A DNA stretch of 6,207 bases. Origin: Thermodesulfovibrionales bacterium (GTDB lineage: Bacteria; Nitrospirota; Thermodesulfovibrionia; Thermodesulfovibrionales; SM23-35). Location: NCBI GenBank assembly GCA_020062205.1, contig JAGUWT010000188.1, positions 1 to 6,207 on the forward strand. Reading direction: 5' to 3'. Shown in pieces: positions 1 to 4,935 of this stretch. How positions within the stretch are numbered: the first letter of the stretch is position 1; each line of letters opens with the position of its first letter. The notes under the pieces were generated by a model, which saw only the letters and a list, made by a program, of their open reading frames with translations, made no database searches and was not told the DNA's origin. A program made the translations under genes and the position numbers.

Positions 1-39
1 ATTTAGCCCACATTATGCATAAATTTTCCAAAGAAAAAT

Positions 40-113
40 AGCCAACGATCCTTAAACCTTTGGTATTATTAAATCTGAGAAGATAAAAAATGACCAAAGG
101 GAGGAAGTTGGCT
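40..113 (+). repeat. interrupted inverted repeat enclosing a ribosome binding site
   Basis: AGCCAAC (40-46) is the exact reverse complement of GTTGGCT (107-113), and CCTTTGG (57-63) of CCAAAGG (94-100). They are nested, with 10 and 6 unpaired bases between the two stem blocks and a loop of about 30 bases. In RNA the right arm would hold the AGGGAGG Shine-Dalgarno site (98-104) and end immediately before the ATG at 114, so folding would mask translation initiation. A TATTAT box (64-69) lies just inside the left arm; a transcript started from there would lack that arm and could not fold this way. This arrangement is known from transposase genes protected against read-through transcription. Its application here is inference. 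Confidence 0.55.
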
Positions 114-188
114 ATGACACAGTGTGCCACACAATTAACCTTTCCGTACTTCATAATAAAATATTTACTTGTTAAGTATGCTCAATAG
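114..188 (+). pseudogene. 24-codon frame, probable truncated transposase N-terminus
   Basis: The frame starts at an ATG preceded at 9 bases by the strong Shine-Dalgarno sequence AGGGAGG (98-104). It encodes MTQCATQLTFPYF followed by a hydrophobic, lysine/tyrosine-containing tail ending at TAG (186-188). Its first dozen residues look like the start of a transposase. The rest looks like translated AT-rich intergenic DNA, so a broken gene is the preferred reading. The alternative is a genuine small peptide or leader ORF ahead of mutS. It has no coding statistics of its own worth trusting at this length. Confidence 0.27.
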
Positions 189-221
189 AAATTATTTAAA
201 TCAAGAGATTCAACGATTATA

Positions 222-251
222 TTGCACTTTCGATGTCCGATGGTATTTAAT
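222..251 (+). promoter_or_regulatory. candidate mutS promoter, possibly giving a leaderless mRNA
   Basis: A TTTAAT hexamer (246-251, five of six matches to TATAAT) lies 18 bases after a weak TTGCAC box (222-227, only three of six matches). Transcription from it would start around 257-259, at or next to the mutS ATG at 259. That would explain why no Shine-Dalgarno sequence is present before that ATG. The -35 match is poor and the region is AT-rich, where chance -10 boxes are common. Confidence 0.25.
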
Positions 252-258
252 AATTAAT

Positions 259-2838
259 ATGTCAGAACTAACTCCTTTGATGAAACAATTTTTCAGTATT
301 AAAGAGAAATTTAAAGATGCTATCGTCCTCTTCAGGCTCGGAGACTTTTATGAAATGTTTGGAGAGGATGCAGAAAAGGCATCAAAGATCCTCCAGATTG
401 CTCTTACCACAAGGGATAAATCAAAGGAAGAGCCGGTTCCTATGTGTGGAATTCCTTATTTTGCATCAGAATCTTACATAGCAAAGCTCATCAAGGCTGG
501 ACATAAGATTGCAATATGCGAACAGTTGGAAGATCCAAAGGAGGCAAAAGGCATTGTCCACAGAGATGTCGTCAAGGTTATCACACCGGGAACATTTTCA
601 CCTGAAAACCCAAAGGAAAATGTTTACATTATAAGCCTGTTCCCTTCTGTAAATAAACATGGTATTGCCATAGCGGATATCTCTACAGGAGAGTTTCTTG
701 TTTATGAAACAGAGGAACATATTGAGGATGAAATGTACAGGTTTGAGCCCAGAGAAATCCTTATTCCTCAAAGTATAAAAGACAATATCCACTACAAAGA
801 GTCACTTAAAAATTTCTATGTATCTTCTTATGAAGACTGGTATTTTGATTATTCAGAAGCATATAAGACTCTCTTAAAACATTTACGGGTCTCTTCCCTC
901 GAGGGTTACGGATGTGAGGGCCTCACTGCCGCAATCTCTGCTGCAGGGGCACTCCTCAGTTATCTCGAAGATACCCAGAAACAAACACTCAGCCTGAAAA
1001 AGATAACTACCTTAAGACAGGATTCTTATATGTTTCTTGATGCAGTCACACAGCGAAATCTTGAACTGACACATACCCTTAAGGATGGTTCACATGAAGG
1101 CACGCTTCTTTGGGTTTTAGATGAGACACTCACGCCGATGGGGGGAAGATTCTTACGATACTCCATCCTGAAGCCTTTGATTCATATCAATGAAATGAAA
1201 AAGAGACATGATGCGATCGAATATCTCTTGGATGACTATGAGATGCTCGAAGAACTGAGGACATCTCTGAGAAGGATGCAGGATCTTGAAAGACTCTCAT
1301 CAAAGGTAAGTTCAAGGACTGCACATGCGCGGGACCTCATCGCAATCAAAAATTCCATCACGTACCTGCCCAAGATAAAGAAAATTCTCAGCTCTGCTCA
1401 AGAGCCTTATCTGCGGTCAATTGCAGAGGAGATATCAGATTTTTCAGCACTCAGAGAAATCATAGAAAAAGCTATTCTTGATAATCCTCCGTTAAGCCTG
1501 AGGGATGGCGGTATCATTAAGGATGGATATAGCGCTGATATCGATGAGCTCAGAAACATATCCACGAGGGGAAAAGATTTTCTCACAGACCTGGAGCAGA
1601 AAGAAAAAAAGAGGACCGGGATATCTTCTCTGAAAGTAGGCTTCCATAGAGTTTTCGGCTACTATATCGAAGTTACAAAACCGAATCTTGACATGGTCCC
1701 CAAAGACTATATCAGGAAACAAACCCTTGTTGGTGGGGAACGATTCATAACTAATGAACTCAAGGAGTATGAGGAAAAGATCCTCGGAGCTGAAGAAAGG
1801 CTCAGGAATCTTGAATACCATCTCTTTCAGGAAATACTCGATGACATTCAAAAAGAATCCGGACAACTGTCAAAAGCAGCGAATGCCGTAGCAATTACCG
1901 ATTTTCTCGCTTCCCTCACCGTAGTTGCAAAGAGATATACCTATGTAAGGCCGACCGTAGATGACACAGGAATAATAGAAATAACGGACGGGAGGCACCC
2001 TGTGCTCGAAAAAATACCTTTAAATGAACGGTTTATACCAAACAGTGCTTCTATAGATACCGAGGAAAATCGCCTCCTGATCATCACAGGCCCGAACATG
2101 GCCGGAAAATCAACTTATATGCGCCAGATTGCCCTTATCGTTCTCATGGCACAGATGGGAAGTTTTGTCCCTGCATCAGATGCACGGATAGGGATTGCTG
2201 ACAGGATTTTCACACGGATAGGTGCATCTGATTTCCTTGCAAAAGGTCAAAGCACGTTTATGGTCGAAATGATAGAGGTATCGAATATAGCACATAATGC
2301 AACAGATAAAAGCCTTATATTACTGGATGAGGTAGGAAGAGGAACAAGCACCTTTGATGGAATAAGCATAGCATGGTCAGTCGCCGAATATATTCTGAAC
2401 GAGATAAAAGCAAGAACACTCTTTGCAACTCATTATAACGAGCTGACAGAACTTACACTCATCCACAATGGGGTACGAAATTACAATGTAGCCGTTAAGG
2501 AGTGGGGCGATGAGATTATCTTTCTCAGGAAGATAGAAAAGGGATCAGCAGACAAGAGTTATGGCATACAGGTTGCACGATTAGCAGGACTGCCAGACGG
2601 AATTATTCAGAGGGCAAAAGAGGTGCTTGCCAATCTTGAGAAAGAGGAGCTCAATGAAACAGGGAGGCCAAGATTTTCAGATAGAAAGATGCGGAAAGGC
2701 GCATTTCAGCTTGACCTCTTCTCTCCTGTGACTGAATCGGTTGCTACAGAAATCATCAATCTTGATGTAAAAAGACTGAAACCAGAAGACGCACTCAAAA
2801 AGATTATCGAACTGAAAATAAAGTTGACAAAAGGTTGA
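259..2838 (+). CDS. mutS: DNA mismatch repair protein MutS
   Basis: MutS scans DNA, binds mispaired or looped bases and, as an ATP-switched clamp, recruits MutL to start repair. The 859-residue product has the full MutS1 layout: mismatch-binding domain with the F-Y-E motif (residues 30-32, in FRLGDFYEMF), connector, lever/clamp with FGYYIEVTK (from about 467), and the ATPase with DGRHPVLEK (577), Walker A GPNMAGKST (611-619), Walker B LLDEVGRGTST (D690, E691) and FATHYNE (H725). A QLDLF motif (817-821) matches the consensus sliding-clamp-binding motif, followed by the C-terminal oligomerisation helices. The frame stays open upstream to a TTG at 169 and an ATG at 178. I chose ATG 259 because MSELTPLMKQ is the typical MutS N-terminus and puts the ATPase motifs where they lie in E. 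coli MutS. No Shine-Dalgarno site precedes 259. MutL is not adjacent. Confidence 0.97.
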   Translation: MSELTPLMKQFFSIKEKFKDAIVLFRLGDFYEMFGEDAEKASKILQIALTTRDKSKEEPVPMCGIPYFASESYIAKLIKAGHKIAICEQLEDPKEAKGIVHRDVVKVITPGTFSPENPKENVYIISLFPSVNKHGIAIADISTGEFLVYETEEHIEDEMYRFEPREILIPQSIKDNIHYKESLKNFYVSSYEDWYFDYSEAYKTLLKHLRVSSLEGYGCEGLTAAISAAGALLSYLEDTQKQTLSLKKITTLRQDSYMFLDAVTQRNLELTHTLKDGSHEGTLLWVLDETLTPMGGRFLRYSILKPLIHINEMKKRHDAIEYLLDDYEMLEELRTSLRRMQDLERLSSKVSSRTAHARDLIAIKNSITYLPKIKKILSSAQEPYLRSIAEEISDFSALREIIEKAILDNPPLSLRDGGIIKDGYSADIDELRNISTRGKDFLTDLEQKEKKRTGISSLKVGFHRVFGYYIEVTKPNLDMVPKDYIRKQTLVGGERFITNELKEYEEKILGAEERLRNLEYHLFQEILDDIQKESGQLSKAANAVAITDFLASLTVVAKRYTYVRPTVDDTGIIEITDGRHPVLEKIPLNERFIPNSASIDTEENRLLIITGPNMAGKSTYMRQIALIVLMAQMGSFVPASDARIGIADRIFTRIGASDFLAKGQSTFMVEMIEVSNIAHNATDKSLILLDEVGRGTSTFDGISIAWSVAEYILNEIKARTLFATHYNELTELTLIHNGVRNYNVAVKEWGDEIIFLRKIEKGSADKSYGIQVARLAGLPDGIIQRAKEVLANLEKEELNETGRPRFSDRKMRKGAFQLDLFSPVTESVATEIINLDVKRLKPEDALKKIIELKIKLTKG

Positions 2839-2862
2839 CAAAAAATAGAAAACTGTGATAAG
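2824..2862 (+). promoter_or_regulatory. candidate gcvH-lpd promoter with doubled -35 box
   Basis: The end of mutS contains a near-tandem repeat of GTTGACAAAA (2823-2832 and 2834-2843, 11-base period), giving two perfect TTGACA boxes at 2824-2829 and 2835-2840. Sixteen bases after the second is GATAAG (2857-2862, four of six matches to TATAAT), preceded by TG-T in extended -10 position. Transcription would begin near 2869, about 30 bases ahead of gcvH. The first TTGACA is too far from this -10 to serve it. The assignment is from sequence only. Confidence 0.42.
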
Positions 2863-2865
2863 AAA

Positions 2866-2878
2866 TCTCAATTTGAGA
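2866..2878. promoter_or_regulatory. small palindrome at the predicted gcvH transcription start (possible operator)
   Basis: TCTCAA-T-TTGAGA is a perfect 13-base palindrome with a single central base. It lies immediately after the candidate -10 box and about 20 bases before the gcvH start. Its position over the predicted +1 would suit a repressor site. It is AT-rich and short, so chance is possible, and no known operator consensus is recognised. Confidence 0.25.
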
Positions 2879-2887
2879 AAATTTCAA

Positions 2888-2894
2888 AAGGAGG
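2888..2894 (+). promoter_or_regulatory. gcvH ribosome binding site
   Basis: AAGGAGG is a near-perfect anti-16S match. Two consecutive ATG codons follow, at 2897 and 2900. Spacing is only 2 bases to the first and 5 to the second, which favours the second as the start. It also argues against the upstream in-frame GTG at 2855. Confidence 0.8.
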
Positions 2895-2899
2895 AAATG

Positions 2900-3286
2900 A
2901 TGAATCCGGATAACCTCAAGTACCACAAAGAACACACATGGGTTAAGGTATCAGGCAGGAAGGCTACCATTGGCATAACTGCATATGCACAAGATGCACT
3001 CGGCGACATCGTTTACATTGACCTTCCGGAGGTTGATATTGATATAGAAGCCAATAGCGAGATTGGTGAGATCGAATCAACCAAAGCAACTTCATCATTA
3101 ATATCCCCTCTGAGTGGAAGAGTTATAGAAGTGAATGAAGACATTTCAGAGTCTCCAGAGATAATAAATGATGATCCTTATGGAAAAGGATGGATCGCTA
3201 TTCTTGAAATTGATGATGTGTCAGAACTTGACGACCTGATGGATGCTTCTGAATATGAGAAATATGTTGAAGAGGAAGTCAGGTGA
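2900..3286 (+). CDS. gcvH: glycine cleavage system H protein (lipoyl carrier)
   Basis: GcvH is the small cytoplasmic shuttle of the glycine cleavage system. Its lipoyl arm takes the aminomethyl group from the P protein, presents it to the T protein and is reoxidised by the L protein. The 128-residue product has the family's usual length. It shows the N-terminal KEHTWVKV stretch, ALGDIVYIDLPEV (33-45) and the lipoylation site EIESTKATS with lysine 62, then SPLSGRVIEVNE and the GWIAILEID close. The tail is acidic. The start at 2900 is set by the ribosome binding site at 2888-2894; 2897 would add one Met. The stop TGA overlaps the GTG of lpd, giving a coupled H-L pair. Genes gcvT and gcvP are not in the window. 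A GcvH-like lipoate-binding protein of a sulfur-oxidation (sHdr) pathway is a less likely alternative, since no such neighbours are present. Confidence 0.95.
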   Translation: MNPDNLKYHKEHTWVKVSGRKATIGITAYAQDALGDIVYIDLPEVDIDIEANSEIGEIESTKATSSLISPLSGRVIEVNEDISESPEIINDDPYGKGWIAILEIDDVSELDDLMDASEYEKYVEEEVR

Positions 3287-4668
3287 AATTAGCCATCCTC
3301 GGTACAGGTCCCGGGGGATATGTTGCAGCGATTAAAGCTGCGCAATTAGGTGCACAGGTAACAGTCATTGAAGAAACCGAGGTTGGCGGAACATGTCTCA
3401 ACAGAGGTTGCATCCCTTCAAAAGCCCTTGTCACATCTGCAGAGATTTTTGCAAAAGCAAAAGAATTAAAGGAATTCGGGATTGAACTGAAGGGTGAAAT
3501 AATCCCGAATCTTTCACGGATTGTCGAAAGAAAGAACAAGATAGTCAATACCCTCGTAAAGGGTATAAAAAACCTTTTTAAAAGCTGGGATATAACATTA
3601 AAAGAAGGACGCGGAGTACTCTTATCTCCTCATAGCATAGAAGTTACATTAAAAGATGGCTCAAGGGAAATTGTTACAGCAGATAACATTATCATTGCCA
3701 CAGGTTCAAGGCCAGCTCATATCCCGACATTCCCAATGGACGGGGAAAGAATAATCTCGAGTGATGATGCCCTTAACCTCACAGATATTCCCCGAACACT
3801 TCTGATTGTAGGGGCTGGTGCAATTGGTTGTGAATTTGCATGTATTTATAAAGAACTTGGTTCTGATGTCACCATGGTCGAAATGCTTCCGAGGGCAATA
3901 GCCACAGAGGACTTCGAGATATCTGCACTTTTTGAAAAAGAGCTGAAGAAAAAAAAGGTAAAACTCTCTACAAATGTTCAGATCGAAAAGATAGAGATAA
4001 AAAGTGATGGTGTTCATGCCTTTTTGTCAGACGGGAAAGAGATTATCACAGAAAAAGTACTTGTATCGATCGGCAGGATGTTCAATAGTGACGGTATCGG
4101 CCTCGAAGCAATTGGTATACAAAAGGGTAGTCGTGGTGAGATTATCGTCAATGAAAAGATGGAGACGAATATTCCTTATGTATATGCTATCGGTGATGTT
4201 ATTGGTGGCATACTCCTTGCCCATGTTGCTTCAAGAGAAGGGATAACAGCAGCACGGAATGTCATGGGTGGTGATGAAAAAATAGATTATGCTGTTGTCC
4301 CGGCTGGTATCTTTACATCACCTGAAATTGCATCTGTCGGACTCAGGGAACATCAGGCAGTAGAGAAGGGAATTAATGTGAAGACAGGCCATTTTCAATT
4401 CAGGGCACTTGGTAAGGCTCATGCGATTGGAGAGATTGCAGGTTTTGTTAAGATCGTTGCTGATAGTGACTCTGATAAAATCCTGGGCGCACATATTATA
4501 GGCCACCATGCCTCTGACCTCATTCACGAAGCAGCACTCGCCATAAAGAATAACCTTACGATAAAGGATATTTCAGAAATGATTCATGCCCATCCTACCC
4601 TCGCAGAAGGCATAATGGAAGCAGCAGAGGATATTTATGGGGAAGCGATACATGTACCCAGGAAATAA
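3283..4668 (+). CDS. lpdA: dihydrolipoyl dehydrogenase (E3 / L protein)
   Basis: This FAD flavoenzyme reoxidises dihydrolipoamide on a lipoyl carrier with NAD+, producing NADH. The 461-residue protein begins directly in the FAD-binding strand with GTGPGG (7-12). It has the redox disulfide GGTCLNRGCIPSK (C38 and C43), the ATGSRP motif, the NAD-binding GAGAIG (177-182), the second FAD motif YAIGDV, and the dimer-interface active site HAHPTLAE (H437 and E442). This set separates it from glutathione or mercuric reductase. It starts with GTG in a GTGA overlap with the gcvH stop; GAGGA at 3272-3276, inside gcvH, is the likely ribosome binding site. The coupling points to service of GcvH first, although an Lpd may also serve 2-oxoacid dehydrogenases. 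The N-terminus is a few residues shorter than in many homologues. I see no terminator with a U-tract after it. Confidence 0.95.
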   Translation: MKLAILGTGPGGYVAAIKAAQLGAQVTVIEETEVGGTCLNRGCIPSKALVTSAEIFAKAKELKEFGIELKGEIIPNLSRIVERKNKIVNTLVKGIKNLFKSWDITLKEGRGVLLSPHSIEVTLKDGSREIVTADNIIIATGSRPAHIPTFPMDGERIISSDDALNLTDIPRTLLIVGAGAIGCEFACIYKELGSDVTMVEMLPRAIATEDFEISALFEKELKKKKVKLSTNVQIEKIEIKSDGVHAFLSDGKEIITEKVLVSIGRMFNSDGIGLEAIGIQKGSRGEIIVNEKMETNIPYVYAIGDVIGGILLAHVASREGITAARNVMGGDEKIDYAVVPAGIFTSPEIASVGLREHQAVEKGINVKTGHFQFRALGKAHAIGEIAGFVKIVADSDSDKILGAHIIGHHASDLIHEAALAIKNNLTIKDISEMIHAHPTLAEGIMEAAEDIYGEAIHVPRK

Positions 4669-4697
4669 GAGGACTATTCTCAATGTTGTGGTTATGT

Positions 4698-4715
4698 ACT
4701 AATGCGGTCATTAGT
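4698..4715. repeat. short perfect hairpin after lpd
   Basis: ACTAATG and CATTAGT flank the tetraloop CGGT, giving a perfect 7-bp stem 29 bases after the lpd stop. It is AT-rich and not followed by a T-run, so it is not a classic intrinsic terminator. It may be part of the larger repeat structure that follows or a weak mRNA 3'-end stabiliser. Confidence 0.5.
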
Positions 4716-4885
4716 AAGACAACATTCTTAACGCTTTCTGTCATTGCGGCTCTTGTCCCTGCTTGTCAGGGATCAGTCCGCAATCCTTCTGGCTTGTCCA
4801 GAATCGTTAAGAAAGATTCCCGACAAGCCTGCCCTGCTTCGCAGAGCGAGGCCAGGGCGGGAATGACACACAATGTAGCCTTACT
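4713..4885. repeat. palindromic dispersed-repeat element (MITE/REP-like) between lpd and eno
   Basis: The gap contains nested inverted repeats with no gene. Outer imperfect arms are 4713-4726 and 4872-4885 (11 of 14 complementary). Core ends are TGTCATT (4739-4745) and AATGACA (4862-4868), bounding 130 bases. Inside are ATTGCGG/CCGCAAT (4743-4749, 4778-4784), TCCCTG-CTTGT-CAGGGA (4756-4772), TTCTGG-CTTGT-CCAGAA (4787-4803), a 13-of-15 paired stem 4791-4805/4815-4829 with a 9-base loop, and ATTCCC/GGGAAT (4816-4821, 4859-4864) enclosing GCCCTG/CAGGGC (4831-4836, 4853-4858). The core is visibly richer in G+C than its flanks. TGTCATTGCG and TGTCATTCCCG ends are, from general knowledge, typical of repeats scattered through intergenic DNA of many environmental bacteria. 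It encodes nothing and may have been mobilised in trans. It could also modulate transcript ends or eno expression. Confidence 0.75.
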
Positions 4886-4903
4886 TGTAAACTTCTTAGT
4901 AAG
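4880..4903. repeat. hairpin upstream of eno
   Basis: CTTACT (4880-4885) and AGTAAG (4898-4903) are complementary around a 12-base loop. The right-hand stretch TTAGTAAG (4896-4903) is also a direct repeat of 4711-4718, so the same 8 bases bracket the whole palindromic element. It lies 32 bases before the eno start, within what would be its leader. Confidence 0.4.
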
Positions 4904-4925
4904 TGTGACAAAACAGTAACAAGAG

Positions 4926-4931
4926 AGGAGG
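4926..4931 (+). promoter_or_regulatory. eno ribosome binding site
   Basis: AGGAGG is a strong Shine-Dalgarno core four bases before the ATG at 4936. The short spacing is tolerable because the match extends upstream as GAGAGGAGG. It fixes the start at 4936, where the protein also begins with the normal enolase N-terminus. Confidence 0.75.
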
Positions 4932-4935
4932 CTCT

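Larger units (their letters stand above)
1..188 (+). mobile_element. possible decayed 5' end of an insertion sequence (IS1380-like?)
   Basis: Three things seen together suggest a leftover transposon end. A terminus-like stretch at 7-22 (CCCACATTATGCATAA) contains the palindrome ATGCAT. A long inverted repeat at 40-113 brackets a strong Shine-Dalgarno site. An ATG at 114 opens a frame starting MTQCATQLTFP and stopping after 24 codons. From memory, transposases of the IS1380 family often begin with a short Met-Thr-x-Cys stretch and their ends carry related ATTAT-rich palindromes, but I could not test this by search. The remainder of the element is absent: from about 145 onward the sequence is AT-rich and runs into mutS. 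No terminal repeat partner or target duplication is visible. It could equally be an unrelated leader with a small peptide. Confidence 0.3.

Noticed and set aside
1492..1866. 124-codon minus-strand frame inside mutS, and similar minus-strand frames in mutS and lpd
   Set aside because: They overlap conserved coding sequence in antisense, lack ribosome binding sites and show no motifs.
2855..2899. Upstream GTG start for gcvH adding 15 residues
   Set aside because: The extra residues are not family-like and cover the candidate -10 and palindrome, and the strong AAGGAGG site lies inside this extension, directing initiation to 2900.
3949..3956. Run of eight A in lpd (also seven A at 1604-1610 in mutS) as a slippage or phase-variation tract
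   Set aside because: The runs encode ordinary lysine clusters in frame with intact genes; such tracts are common in AT-rich genomes and nothing shows switching.
4669..4740. Intrinsic terminator after lpd
   Set aside because: The hairpin at 4698-4715 is weak and not followed by a T-run, so only a hairpin was annotated.
4683..4919. 78-codon + strand frame in the lpd-eno gap
   Set aside because: It runs straight through the nested palindromes and has no Shine-Dalgarno site; its composition simply reflects the repeat. It is not a gene.
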